Of a stretch of DNA of 64,000 nucleotides, positions 19,502-31,650 are shown one piece after another. Location of the stretch: NCBI RefSeq assembly GCF_014805625.2, contig NW_023998569.1, positions 234,424-298,423 on the forward strand, read 5' to 3'. Under the pieces are notes generated by a model. It was not told the origin of the DNA. It saw nothing but the letters and a program-made list of their open reading frames with translations, and searched no databases. Each line of letters starts with the position of its first letter. Position 1 is the stretch's first letter. Source of the stretch: Glossina fuscipes (Eukaryota > Arthropoda > Insecta > Diptera > Glossinidae). Made by a program: the position numbers and the translations under genes.

Positions 19502-20659
19502 CTGAAAAAAAAATATAAAAGAAATGTTATTAAAATATGTCTATAAAAGAAAAATTTTGTTTTCATAAAAAAAAAGCAAAGTATGATTGGTAATACCCTA
19601 CACCACAGTCGATGATAACAAGAAACTGTTGTCAGCTCCATTTGCAGATGTTATAAAAGGTTAGGTGAAATTTCCTTAAATCTTATATAAAGCATATGAT
19701 GAAAATTTATATGACCTATGTCGAAAAGAAAACGCAAATGTTCCGTAAAGTTGAAGGGCTTACGATAGCTACGATGGCTACAGGAGAGCTTTTCAGTCTA
19801 ACATATAGTTTGAGAGTTTCTTGGTAGTGAGTAAGTTCGTCGTAGTCCGGTTGCGGAAGGTCTTTAAAATGTCTGTCCATGTGTCTAGTTCACTATCGTT
19901 ATAGGTTAGGTAGATTATTGGAATTATCAAGGTTGTCACATCTTTATTATTAACAAGAAAGCTTTTTTGACAGTCAAGCTTGATTTTATTTATGATGAGC
20001 TTGAAAAGCTTTATCACTAATCTTCAGGAATTATTTTTTATGAACGAACTATGTTTTTGCCACTGTAAGTCAAGGTATTCAAAGTAGTTTGCGCTTTAAG
20101 CCTTATACAGATTTTTGCCATCCAACTTAGTTTGGACGATTTACAGCAATGTTCCCAAGTCACTGTTTCATCTTTTGCGAGATACTAAAGGGACACTCGA
20201 GGTACGAGTGTCTATGATTGCCACTTATAATCTTGAATGCTTCTTCGGTATATATATACAAATTCCTGATGAACATATGGTTGCAACGATTGCTTTCCCT
20301 TCCTACTTAACGATTGCTACGGTCTTCAATTCGTTCCACCTCTAGCTGTTGGCAGCAGGCCGGGCCTTCCTATGACTGCCTTGGGGATTCTAGTATGTTG
20401 CATTTTTGGTGATATCGGTTTGTCTCCGCATACTCAATTCATCGCAATTCGGCTTCCTTATTTCGGATTCAATTGATATCTGTTCGGTTGCGACCCGTAG
20501 TTGTTCGTTACTAATGGTGTTTGGCGAGAACAGAGCGATTGTTGATAGATACGTGGAAAGCATTAAGATCACCACGAGCCGCATTCTATGATCCGCTGGA
20601 GTAGGCCGCAACTAATTTCATGCAGAGAAGGTGGGAGAAGGTGGGATTTCCACATAGAG

Positions 20660-20869
20660 TTAAATTGGCGATAGGCTTGTCTGACTCTTGGCTGTACGGT
20701 GCGCAATGTATTTTTTCGATCTCCTTATTATTGTTATTATGCCACCCAAGTAGAAGAAATATTGGATGGCTTCAATCTGTTGTTGCTCCACTTTAAATTC
20801 TCGCACACACAAATCAAGTTGAATTCTGTAAAAGTCTCGCTTCCGAGTACTACAGTCACTCTTGGTCAT
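20660..20869 (-). pseudogene. Reverse transcriptase relic (thumb region)
   Basis: A minus-strand frame with VREFKVEQQQIEAIQYFFYLGGIIT followed by KKYIAHRTAKSQTSLSPI. The pattern (IE-x-V-x-x-F-x-YLG-x-x-IT ... DI-x-x-R-x-x-KA) is typical of the region just after the palm in non-LTR reverse transcriptases. Surrounding frames are closed, so it is a short old fragment of unassigned clade. Confidence 0.5.
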
Positions 20870-21358
20870 AAGGAAGGAGTTGATTATTAGTGAATCGAGG
20901 AAAAATATTAATATAAAAATAATATTTAATTACTTCATTTCGACGTTAAGCTAGTAGTGTAGTTTATTAAGGGCTAAATAAATTTCTACCGGGATGACAC
21001 GAAAGGAATTTCAATCTTCTGCTCTCTTTTCTTCCTATTATTTCAATTGAGAAAGAAGAGGAAAGAAAGCATATCGCAATTATCGGAAATTTTCGTATTG
21101 CCAAGCTAAACAAACAAAAGAAACTAGAAGGGGAAACTTATACGAGCCTTGGAATGGTTCTTAATCATCAAGTGGAATCGGTAAAAAGAAAATTACAGAG
21201 TGTTTCGGTAAATGCGATCTCTCAACACGATATTAAACTTTTATATGGGAGATATTCGAAAATGTTTTCATTTTAATTTGATTGTAAGCTATGGCCTTTT
21301 GTCTGTGCCCGACTAAGAAGGATCGGATGGAGAATTTTTGTATTTTAACAAGTGTTTG

Positions 21359-21637
21359 ATGCTTATTGTTAGTTGTATGCTTTCCTCTTTCTTTGCTGGA
21401 AGATGTGAAAGTTATGATATGAAAGAAGAAGATGCGAAAAAAATCTTGGAGCATAACTTTGAGACTTTATCCCTTTGGACTGATGGGTTCGAGAGTATTT
21501 TCATAACTTTGGCTGCGGCATTCTTATTGTGGATTATACCGCACTTACTTGCCTCAACGTTTCAGTTCATATATGCTGCTATCTGTAGTCCTTTGTGTAT
21601 TTTGAATGCCGTTATGAGAGCATCGCAATTATTTTAA
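21359..21637 (+). CDS. Small open frame with signal-like and membrane segments
   Basis: Ninety-two codons from ATG 21359. A hydrophobic start (MLIVSCMLSSFFAGRCES) resembles a signal peptide with cleavage after the GRC region; then an acidic-basic helix and a long hydrophobic segment (IFITLAAAFLLWIIPHLLA) follow. No family recognised, no upstream promoter obvious. It lies on the opposite strand within the tetraspanin intron and may be fortuitous. Confidence 0.22.
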   Translation: MLIVSCMLSSFFAGRCESYDMKEEDAKKILEHNFETLSLWTDGFESIFITLAAAFLLWIIPHLLASTFQFIYAAICSPLCILNAVMRASQLF

Positions 21638-22586
21638 GATGTGATTTGAATCCGTTAGCAAAGACAGCATACGACATAGCATATGTGATTACTTCAATTT
21701 ATGTAAAAGTGCCTATTTCAACAACAAAGCCAAAGCCTTAGAAAGAGATAGGCAAACAGACTGTCTAAGCCGATTAAGAATCTTATGCTAATCAGGAATC
21801 GGGAGTAATCAGGATTCAAAGTGTGCCATATTTTTCAGTGTAACCAATGCAAGAATAACTCTATTATGTCCCACAGGGTTTGACGAGTCATGTTGCATTC
21901 ATATACTTTGAGGCGAATGTTCAACGCCACGCCTTTTTGACTTCAACATCGAAAAATTTCCGTCAACCAGTACTTCCACCTTCTACTTGTCGTTAGTCAA
22001 AAAGTTTCCTCTTTGTATCCTAGGCATTTTCGTTGGCGATTCGTTGACTTGTTTCCTAACTTCAGTTGTTGTCCTGACTACACAACTATCTTTAGATTAC
22101 CTTTACAATGTTATGCAAAGGAAGGCATATATGAACTCGTCAAGGTCGCTTCACATTCTTGTTTACATCTTCACTATACTTTAGATATCGTATACGTATT
22201 ACGCTAACTCCTTTAGGTGACGGATGTAGCAAACGCCGAAGAGAAAAGAAAAAAGCGAATAAATTATAAAAAAATGAAAAAAATCGGTAATCTCTACTAA
22301 TAATTAAATGGAAGTGCTCACCAAAATTTTTACATAACTTGCGGTTGAATGTGTTCATTTAGCGCTTTAGTTTAGTTAGAAAAGTACAAGTTTAAGTAAG
22401 TTTTCCCGATGACCTTTTCACTATAAATCCCTGCACTTTTCAATGCTCACGAAGGCTGCTTTTGAAAATTATAATTAATTGAAGACTTAAGAACTAAGAG
22501 TTAGCTTTGCTTAAACATAAGTAAGTATATAATAATATATATGTATATATGTAGATATTGATATCTGTGTATATAATGACGTTACA

Positions 22587-22629
22587 TTAATAATAATAAT
22601 AATAATAATAATAGTAATAATAATAATAG
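22587..22629. repeat. (AAT)n microsatellite
   Basis: About 13 AAT/ATA units with two interrupting G substitutions. Confidence 0.95.
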
Positions 22630-22828
22630 TGTGAAAAATCCATTAAGGAAATTGCGAACAATGCTTCAGTGAATACATGGTGAAATAGTTAAACGAATAA
22701 AAACAAAAAAGAAACAAAAAGCAAAGAAAGTAAAAGATTGAAAGGAAAGAAAGTATTGTGATCCAAAAAGAAAAACAAAACGTTTTCTTTTAAAGAAGTT
22801 ATAATCAATATATGAGAAAAATGAAAAT

Positions 22829-22903
22829 TTAAAGAAAAGCGCTGGGCAAACCACGAGGATCTTTTTGATTACGGTAACGTACTGTTAGCCAAACACCAAT
22901 AAA
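22829..22903 (-). CDS. TSPAN13/31-type tetraspanin, proximal last exon
   Basis: A CACCAG acceptor, then 24 codons in phase 0 encoding [20 protein letters not shown] and SAFL, then TAA. This is nearly the canonical end of TSPAN13 and TSPAN31 ([19 protein letters not shown]), completing helix 4 and the short cytosolic tail. It follows the common exon after a 118-base intron. Conserved ending down to the last residue suggests this is the ancestral isoform. Confidence 0.9.
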   Translation of the reverse strand, partial: FIGVWLTVRYRNQKDPRGLPSAFL

Positions 22904-23021
22904 CTGGTGGGGGGGTGATAGGTAAGCATATTAATTTTTGCAAAAACAAAATGGAATAAAGTTTATATCGTTAGATAGATAATAAAAACTATATAAGAAA
23001 AACTTTCCAGTTATCACTTAC

Positions 23022-23360
23022 CTCAGTAAAACTGAAGAATATACCCAGGCCGCCGCACAATTTGAAGGCGTAATTAATTTTATCTTCTAATTTGTACAAG
23101 CAAGGTGGACACTGACAATTTCCAGCTATGCCAGAGCAGCACTCTTTCTGAATTAATTCGCAAGAAGGATCGTTGCTCGATACGCTGGTCAAATTGAAGC
23201 CGCAGCACAGAAATGTATCCTGCACCTCTTTACGCATAGAATCGGGAAAGCGATTCCATCCTTCTTCGGCGAATTCTTGTTGTTGTTCCGAATTCACCGC
23301 TAAACAAGAGCTGGCAATTGAGAATTGTATGAGGAAAAGTAAAAAGAGTACAATCATGTA
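23022..23360 (-). CDS. TSPAN13/31-type tetraspanin, exon for helix 3, large loop and part of helix 4
   Basis: 113 codons in phase 0 at both ends (acceptor GCATGCAG at 23361-, donor GTAAGT at 23021). Order: YMIVLFLLFLIQFSIASSCLAVN (helix 3), a large extracellular loop with CCGF, a Cys pair (KECCSG), and CQCPPC, then LCGGLGIFFSFTE, the start of helix 4. CCG plus further Cys is the tetraspanin signature. The QFS..SSCLA and FFSFTE segments are specific to the TSPAN13/31 group, probably the fly gene Tsp97E. The protein organises membrane complexes; TSPAN13 has been linked to calcium-channel modulation. Exons for helices 1-2 should lie at higher coordinates, but I could not find them. Confidence 0.9.
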
Positions 23361-26300
23361 CTGCATGCATGCGTGCAAATGAGCAAAGTTAAAGTAAAAA
23401 CCATGACAACACCGTTCGGAGGAACAAATCTTTGGGAGTCAATTAATAAAAATCAATTTTTTCTTTTTCGATTGTATTAATAAACTTAAAAAATGTTTAA
23501 AGGGAAAATCGAGAAAATCTCAAAGGCGAAATGTCTTCAGATCACTTAATAAGCCAATGTTGAGGTTATATCCGATCTTCGCTGCCATTGCAAATGCTCT
23601 TCAAAACCTAATAAAATTTCGTTCTTCTTTTCTTTCATTTCAGGACCACTAATGAATCTAGTGACACATAAATGCTAAAGTCCATCAAGTTCCATTTTCC
23701 TTATAACATTCTTGCTATAAACAGTGCATATCATTTACTCAATTTGCCTACGGAAATGGAAAAGCTAATTGTTTGCAAAATATTATTTACGTCCGCGTTT
23801 ACATATAAGCGACGGTAAGTTCTTTTAAAGCATTACAATACAACAACAACTCTTGCGTTGCGATATAAGTGCGCGTGAAAAAATACGCGTAAACGAGAAA
23901 ATTATGGAAATTTCAGATAAGTAATTATACATAGATTCAATAAGTTTGGCTTATTACAGGTCGGCCTCTCTTGTTTTGTGCGCCTAAAAATTAGGAATCG
24001 CTTTGCATAAGTTAGATTTAATTTTATTGCTGTAACTCAAATGCTTAAAATGGAAAATTCAATTCCAACAAGCAAAGCTATACGCATATTGAAATTGGCC
24101 TAGATTTTTATAATACATTTTATTTAAAAATAAAAATATTTTCTCTATCGGGCACAGTGGGAGGTCATTGTCAGATATGAACTTTTATCTGTTCGGGACT
24201 TTTTTTTTTCTATTCTTGGCGATAATTTTCTTTTGATTTATTCAAACGAGTCTCTCAATCGCGAAAAGCATAAGCAAAAGAGAATAAGTAAGAAAATTAT
24301 ATTTGAATGTGACTGAAATGTTTGATATCCGTCAACGTTAAAAGAAAAGCAAGGCAAACGAAATATCCATATTCTACTCTAGGACGTGGGCGTGGCTGAT
24401 TTTATGCGTTTCTATACGAACCATGAACATTTCTATGATTACATCTGTTGTAGTTTACAAAGCAATGAGAACAAGAAAAAATGCGTATTTTCTTGCTTTT
24501 GGAAAGAATTATGCGTGTGCTGTAGGGTGTCGCTTCGCTAGCTGTTCTAGTCTACTTCAAATACCAATCGAATGCAAGAGCTACTAATGTTTAAAGCATA
24601 AGGTCAACACTATATCTCAAAATTTCCGGAGCACTCACAAAGTTAGACGGACAGACACGGCAAAATCGACTAAGACTATACAAACTTTGTTGAGTTCCTA
24701 AAGTTTTTCCCTGTGCCAACCTTCTAACAAACCCGTATACCTCCATTCTTAGGTAATAGATATTTAGGCGACAAGTCAGCTTGAACTTCAAGTTATCAGG
24801 AAAAGGTTTTTTCTTATGTTCGCCATATAGTGTAGTTGCAGTGTCCAAACATCTATTTAAAAATAGTATAAAATCGCGGGCTCAAGTCGGGCTTTAAACG
24901 TCTTTTCGCTCCCTAGGGTCATGTGAAGTATAGAGAGAAAGCATGATCGTCCGTCTATCTGTGTCTCCTATCATCTGTATCAATTTTTCAAACGATGTGC
25001 ATTTTTTCTCTTACAGGCTTCTACTCTGCAATAGCAATTGTTATGATTTGATTGATAAAAAAAGTTATACTATAACAACCCAAACAAACGTCATTCCCAC
25101 CTCGCTTGCCTAAGTAATTTTGGAATCTATTTCCCTTGCTTTTACATTCTTCTCCGTAATGCGATCGTTCAGTTGAAATTGAAAGAAAGATTCAAAAATA
25201 TCGATATTCTTTGTTTAATCTGATTCTCCACCGTAAGAATTTCGAATACACAAAGATCGTGAAGCAATTTCAGTGGAAACGAACATGAGCGTATTTTTCT
25301 CAACAATTCATAACTTATCGCAGATACCGACTCAGAATTTAAGCAAATTATAACATAATGTAAAAATTATCCCAAGTGGCCTACCAACGCAATCCGGATT
25401 CTATTTTTTTGTTGATTGAGGATAAGTGTTTCTTAATGATGATGCGTGTACGGTACGTGTATTATTCTAAGTCTCTACTGTATCGTTCGAGTTAGTTGCC
25501 AGAAGTTGAATTAAATGGATTCTTCGAATTTTTCAAATGACAACTTTTTCATCATAATTCTGAAATCATTTTTCTTCCATTTCTCATTTCTTTCGCTTGA
25601 AATAATTTTAAGATTTTCTTGCTTGTTTTTCCATAATGAAAATTATTTTTTCAAGAATTTTTTTTTTTTATATGTACGTATATAGCGATGTATGAGTATG
25701 CATGTAGATAGAAGGAAAAAATGTAATGTGGGTATGCGAGTTACGGCCCCAACGAAAATAACATTCTTACTTGTTTTCTCTGCAATCGAAATAAAATGTA
25801 TTTAAGTTTTTCTGACCACGATAACTTAAGCTAAGCATATACACATTTAGTCATCATAGGGATAGGTTTTGGACCAAAGAACTTGTAAATATACTTCAGA
25901 ATATATCTATCGGAGTGGCATTCTCTCCCCGCTTATTAGCAAACATACCCCGACATTTATCGGAGACTTTCTAGTAGCCATTGCAGAGCGTTTACGTATT
26001 GATCGGACTTTTGGCAACGGTCCAGTTGGTCTCAAACACGCGCGAGGCATACAATGTTCATTGCTAGTTTGCGATTGTAATCGTGCAATGGTGACGAAGA
26101 GTGGCAGAGAATTGAGATAGATTTCGCTTTAAGAGCAATGGTTTATATATGTGTAATCGCTGTGCCACTTTACCCATCTGGAATCCAAGGAGTTAACCCC
26201 TCAGTGATGAATACTCACTTCGATGATCACTCACTTCCTGTGCCATCAATCACTATGTAGTTAAACACAATGTAGAGGGATGTCTACGCAAATCGTTGAA

Positions 26301-27341
26301 GACACTTGGGTTGTATATAGCGCTTGTTGGAAAAAATGTGTCACGGTCTTAGCTATATCGGCAGAGCATTTATATTTTCCTGACAAAGAAAAAGATGAAT
26401 AGGTCCCGTCGGTTGTCTACCGTCCGTCTGTCCACCGTAAGTCAGTCTGTAACCGTCTGGAGTCCTCCCTACAGTGCCATCATATGCACACCCCTTCGTC
26501 TCAGCCACAGCGGAGGCAGCTCGCGCTTAGCCACTCATCGGGGACAAAAAAATTAAATAGACTAAAATGACTTACAATACAAACATCGGCGTCGGTGCAG
26601 TGTCGGTCGCGGTAGCTGCTACATCGGCAATCCCTCCTCCTCTTTCTAATAAGCCTTTTCCACTCCAATAAAAACTTTAATTTCCATTGCTGTGTGTGTA
26701 GGTGCACGCGTGTAAACGCTGTTTGCAATAATAAACTGGGATCTTTTTGATGATAATGTTGAAGAACTTTTTTATTAGCAATTTCCTGAGTTTTTATAAA
26801 TAATTTTTACAATTTTCTTTATCTTATCTAATTAATTTCTCTTCCGAACAAATTTCTTAATCCGTGTAGTTTTCTTTTTTTTCTTTACTCCAATTACGTT
26901 TACTTTGTCAAGTTGCTGTATTGGTTATTTTTTTTTCCTTTTTTTTTTTTTTATATAAATGCTTTTCTATTTTTTTTTATTGTAAAACATTGTTCTGCTA
27001 AAACTTTCCATAATACTTCATTAATACTTCACGACCATTTGTTCATAAAGGTCACCTTTTACCAATAATCTTCTACGTTATTCACTTGATAAGCAAACCT
27101 TTTGCTTCTTGTTCGACAAAAAAACGTATTGAAAGAACGGTGCAGCCATTACCCTTGCCTTGATTCTCTTATGTTTCTTCTAATTGTTCCACCTTCCTTT
27201 TTTTTTATTGTGTTTTTTTTTTTGTTACTCCTCTTTTTTTTTTAATAAAAAAACGGTTTAGACTTCATTTTTGTGGTTTAATTTTTGCTAATTTTAACTA
27301 AAGACACATTGACGTCACTCACGTCGCCTTTGTTGCTTTAC
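23361..27341. other. No gene recognised; probably tetraspanin upstream intron or intergenic
   Basis: Several open frames of 60-90 codons occur but none shows a domain, splice pattern or composition I trust. 26390-26480 is a pyrimidine-rich CCGTC(T/C)G-type stretch. 26860-27260 is very T-rich with many homopolymers. Confidence 0.4.
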
Positions 27342-27404
27342 TTTGAGGTTTTAATTAAAATTTATCCTTTTTTGAGGTTTTAATTAAAATTTATCCTTTT
27401 TTTG
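27342..27404. repeat. 29-bp tandem duplication
   Basis: TTTGAGGTTTTAATTAAAAT followed by TTATCCTTT occurs twice back to back (from 27342 and 27371). Confidence 0.85.
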
Positions 27405-27710
27405 AATTTCGATATTTTCCGAGTTAATTTATTTCAAATTTCAATTGCACAAAATTTTTCTTTCGCGTATTTTTCTATTTATTTCTTTTCTTTTGACATT
27501 GTTAATGGTCAATTTTCAGTTTGAGCCCATATTTCAGAAAAAAGAAAAAACAGCCAAGGCTCAGCCGTACAATCAAAAAACAATCGGAAAGCAAGCGCAC
27601 TCGTTGAGGTCTACTCTGCAACTCCACTAGAACTAAACGCAACTTAAAACTATCCCCTCGCATGATTTTTTCCTTTTCTGTCTTTTCCTTTTTTTGTTTG
27701 CATTGCTACA

Positions 27711-27726
27711 TAGCGGCTAGCCGCTA
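27711..27726. repeat. Perfect 16-bp palindrome
   Basis: TAGCGGCTAGCCGCTA equals its own reverse complement. It lies 30 bases before the hairpin array and is strikingly GC-rich for the region. It may mark the edge of a mobile repeat. Confidence 0.85.
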
Positions 27727-27756
27727 CTCTTGCAAAAAAAAATAGGGAAAGATTCC

Positions 27757-28037
27757 GCAAAATCATACGATTTTGCCTATGCTTGCAAAAGCAAAGAACA
27801 AAGGAATACCGCAAAATCATACGGTTCTGCCTGTACTTGCAAAAAAAAAGAGTACAGCAAAATCATACGATTTTTTTGGCCTATGCCTGCAAGAGCAAAA
27901 GGAAAAAAGGGTACCGCAAAATCATGCGATTTCGCCTGTTGCTATGCAAAAAGGGAAAAAGAAGAGAATAAAACACTCATATCCCGCAAGATCATGTGAT
28001 TTATAAACAGTACCACAAAATCGCATGATTTTGTCTA
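27757..28037. repeat. Array of six GCAAAATCAT/ATGATTTTGC hairpins
   Basis: Hairpin cores at 27757-27776, 27811-27830, 27857-27877, 27916-27935, 27985-28003 and 28015-28037. The first is perfect (GCAAAATC-ATAC-GATTTTGC); others vary. Linkers of about 25-50 bases share CCTATGC(T/C)TGCAAAAGCAAA-like sequence, so the unit is a degenerate repeat of 45-70 bases. The last copy is in the reverse sense (CAAAATCGCATGATTTTG). Three reading frames stay open through the array because the unit lacks stops, which is not evidence for coding. Confidence 0.85.
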
Positions 28038-28617
28038 ACGGCATGCCGTTATTCCGATACTTGCGGTTGATACAGACCGACAGACCCCCTACCCAAGGTT
28101 TGTTCGCGGCCGTTACAAATGTCATCACACATTAAACATATATCTTTTTAAAATCACAAATGGAATTATCATGTAATAAGGTAAGTTTTTCCGCTGTGTT
28201 TCAGATCAATTTTATTTTCATTTAGTGATGCCAATAATGTTGCCATTGAACTAAAAAAACGAACAGAATTTCTCTTTGGTTGAATAAATAGATAAACGCA
28301 TATAATGTTTATGATGAATAAGGGCTCAATTCCTGTGTTACCTGGCGTCCCTCAAGCGAAGCCATGTTGAGAGTATTCTTTTCTTTCTACTTGTAAATTA
28401 TTTCATAATTCTAGTGTTCAGAATTCTACGATTCTACTTATTGTGACGTAAAAATTTATCATTCCTTCGACGCGCTAACTGATATTCACTTTTTCCAGGG
28501 CAATTTGAATAATTTGGTCACCTGATTTCAGATTATCGGCATGCCGGTGAATTTAAATGTAAGAAAGGCAGCTGCTTGCGTCGTATGTAATTAATAACTA
28601 CATTCTGGAAATTGTAT
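28038..28617. other. No gene recognised
   Basis: I see nothing beyond short homopolymers between the hairpin array and the RT relic. Confidence 0.4.
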
Positions 28618-28743
28618 CATGCTTTAATGATTTAGAAATCACCCTTGACTCTAAGCTCAGGTTTAACGTTCATATTGAAATTTACATTAACAAAGCTAAA
28701 CCTCTTCTGGATTTCATTAAAACATGGTCTAGAGAGTTTTATA
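28618..28743 (+). pseudogene. CR1/Jockey-like reverse transcriptase relic
   Basis: About 40 plus-strand codons read SCFNDLEITLDSKLRFNVHI, then NKAKPLLDFIKTWSREF. This matches the segment 'DLG(V/I)-LDSKL-F--HI------KA---LGFIKR-SREF' that follows the palm domain in CR1/Jockey elements. No other part is in frame. It is an old fragment. Confidence 0.6.
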
Positions 28744-29739
28744 TTGCGAAAAGCATGTGTACCTAAACAAATATTTTTCTTTAAACAATGCGGTAGCATT
28801 AAGAACGGGTGAATTTAATATATCTGCCTTTATTTTATTGTCATTTTCTCTGTTAATATTTATTAATCTTAATTGTAAGCTCTGTAGCTAATGTTAATGT
28901 AATAAACGATAGTAATTAAAAACTTGCTTTGATTGACAATATTAAGCTCCTTAATAACAAATGTATAAAATATCTCCACTTATATACCCATAGAATATTG
29001 GGATACCACCGACTCCTTGTTAAGAATCAAAGTCAACGCTTTGCTTAAAAATACACAAAGACGTTGAGTATTCCCGCAAATCCTTTGGCAAAAATTTTTC
29101 CAAATCAATTCAGTGAGATAGGAAGACTATAAAACCATCACGCATTTAACCATTTAAACATTAAATTATTTTTGTTGCTTAATTCAGTGAAACACCTCAG
29201 TCTGTACAGCGCCTACTTATTTATTTACATATTTAATATCATGGCAGTGTTGTGGTATTGTTCCGACAGCGGGATAAAAGACTCTATTACTTATTACGCT
29301 TTGCCCTGACATTTGCTTAAACTTAAGCTCACAATATCAAGACTGTTGGCCTGTTGCTCCCGTTTTTCTTTTCAATTACATCAATTTTTGTAGCTGGCTT
29401 TCTCTACTGAAGGTTTCGTTAGGTTGGAATAAAGCACAACATATTATACTACACCCACCTAACTCCCCCGAACAAATCATTTAATAACGGCTAACCCTTA
29501 TACGACAACCCTTATTAACAGAAGACAATATAACTTACAATTAGAAGCAACGAAAAGACTTAAGGAGTAAAACAAAAAAAGAAATCAAAAGGATGTTCAC
29601 GTTTGGCCAGGGACAAAATATGTATAGCTGTATGCTTCAGCGACGATCTCCCATTTATCATCTTTATTAACACAGTTAAGTAATAATATAAATCGACGCT
29701 TCCCCAATGAAGCCGAAACTATACCTAATACCCGTAATA
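28744..29739. other. No gene recognised
   Basis: Possibly decayed continuation of the flanking RT relics (weak similarity around 28980-29060), but no frame is convincing. Confidence 0.3.
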
Positions 29740-30300
29740 ACCTGTCTTCCTATGATGGCAGAGTTACCAAAAAACAAGAATGGTTTTGATCCGATTCATA
29801 GGGCCCGGCATACCAGTACGAAGCATCAAATTCTCTTGGCTAGAATTTAACAACTATCTTTTTTTTGCAAAGTTCAATTTGCAGATCAAAACACAGTTTA
29901 TTATCAAAAACAACTTCTAGTTCATCAGCCAATTCTATATTTTTCAGTTTATTTGAAACAATACAGTATTACCTTGAAAGTGGTTTTCTTTTTGAAAAAA
30001 ATTACTTTCTATATTTCATAAAATGTAATTTTAAGAGCTTAAATTAATTTTTAAGGAATTTCTGGAACCGAGTTCAGATTTTACGAGTGAACAGTTTCAC
30101 GTCATCTGCATACTTTAAGATATGGTATGACTCCGATCGTGGATGATAGATCACTAATACATAATACAAATACAATTGGTTCCAAACGGCTGGTTTTAAC
30201 AATTCCTAACGTATTAGAAAATTTCTTGTGTTGAAGTGAATCAAAAAGTACTCTAACAGATCTATTGTGGGCATATGAGCCGTTTCATATCATATGCGAA
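29740..30300 (-). pseudogene. CR1/Jockey-like reverse transcriptase relic with YADD box
   Basis: On the minus strand, a heavily decayed stretch in several frames. It has a NRSVRVLFDS-like segment (about 30270), an intact YADDVKLF box at 30089-30112, and further down a piece resembling VFDNKLCFDLQIEL (about 29880-29930) and a REFDASYW-like piece. Order and spacing match the RT domain of the CR1-like element at 5232-8066, including the residues after YADD, so it is probably an older copy of a related family. Confidence 0.55.
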
Positions 30301-30569
30301 GAAACAGATGACTATTTTTATTAAACAACATTTTGCGTTTACTAGTGGTTTTTCTTTTGTATTTCTATTGTTTTTCTTTTGTAGGTTTTCACGTTTTACG
30401 TGAAGCCTTTAAAAACAGTCCTACACTTTATTTTTTATTGCGCAATTGGACCTTGCGGACTATTTGTGAAGGTCGTGTGTCGTCTTTATTCAACTGCATT
30501 GTAAGAAACTATGGAAATTTTAACAGAAGACTATGAACACATGAATAATTTTGTTGTTCTTTTTCTTTT

Positions 30570-30976
30570 TGTGAGGACGTTTCCGTCCCTTTCTTCATGG
30601 CTGGGGCAGCGCAGTGGCCCAGGGTGATGGAAACGCACAAGATATTTGTTTTTTGCAGGGACTCTTTTATTTTATAATTATCTTATTAGAGATTTCTTAC
30701 TCAACTACGTCTCTCTTAGCCGGCGATTCAAAAAAAACGACTTTTCGCGACTGCCACGCGAGTCCCCTAACTAAACTAAAGTTACCCTACTCTACTCCTA
30801 TTCTATTCTGAATCTATTACTATCCTATCTTAATCTATTCTTATCCTATATCTATCCTACTCTTTTACTATGTTTATCCTATTCTTATACTACCTTACTG
30901 TCTAGCACTCCTCTCTCCCCAGCCAGAGACGCAGAACTCGTGAGACCAAAACGAGGGACGACTTTGGGTCCTCACA
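30570..30976. mobile_element. Candidate solo LTR (407 bp)
   Basis: Begins TGTGAGGAC and ends GTCCTCACA, a perfect 9-bp terminal inverted repeat of the 5'-TG...CA-3' kind found in LTRs. TTTT stands on both sides (30566-30569 and 30977-30980), a possible 4-bp target duplication, although T-rich sequence makes this weak. The interior has a pyrimidine-rich tract of TATCCTA-type repeats (30790-30895). No primer-binding site or coding region adjoins it, so it would be a solo LTR of gypsy or BEL/Pao type; orientation is unknown. Confidence 0.5.
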
Positions 30977-31650
30977 TTTTGTACTATTGGTATAGGCTAA
31001 AGACAGAAAATATGCGTTTCACCACCAAGCGATATGCTCAACATTTGGGCTAGATGTTCAAAAAAAGTACAAAGAAGTCGCTGCTCCAGAATTAGATCGG
31101 AGTGTTTACAGCCCACTAATAATGCTAATAATGCAACTAATAACGCAATAAAGAAACTCTTCGACTTTATTGAAACTGTAGCGCGTTTTCAAAAGAAAAT
31201 CACTTAAGCGCCCTAAAATATAATTACAATTTTTCAAAATTATTCTTCTATAAAATGAACTTAGCTCACTCAAAATTTTTTATACTGATTGTTTAGTTTG
31301 CGGAATTATTTAAATGCTCCCCCTTTAAATCATTCCCAAATACTATCAAAATTCTTTTTGAAGTTGCACTCATTTAACCCAACTCGAGTCAAGTTATATC
31401 CATTTACTTTATTTCATATGCCAACAATAAAAGATCTTATGAAAAACTCGAATAAGCCTACTAACTGTTAGGCCGAATCATAAGTAATTGCTGATGCAGC
31501 TAAATAGAATCTATTGTTCGTATTTACCCGCTAAAAGTCATCGAAACAAACAAGTTTTGGTTTTCACTATATAAATGTGGATTCAGTCAGTTTTCTGTTA
31601 ACTGCTTTATGTGGCGCATGTTACCTTCAGCTGTTAATTTAACTTCTAAA

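Larger units (their letters stand above)
19502..22828. other. Intron of the tetraspanin gene (between alternative last exons)
   Basis: Apart from an RT relic (20660-20869), a possible small open frame (21359-21637) and a trinucleotide repeat (22587-22629), I see nothing. If the distal last exon is used, the whole stretch is intron. Confidence 0.5.

Noticed and set aside
25869..26120. 83-codon plus-strand frame
   Set aside because: No domain, ordinary composition and no upstream promoter; left out.
27730..28006. Three overlapping open frames of 62-89 codons in 27730-28006
   Set aside because: They are open in several frames because the hairpin repeat unit lacks stops; the translated Lys/Ser/Tyr repeats differ by frame and show no domain.
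27757..28037. CRISPR-like array
   Set aside because: Repeat cores vary in sequence and spacing, there are no uniform spacers, and the DNA is eukaryotic.
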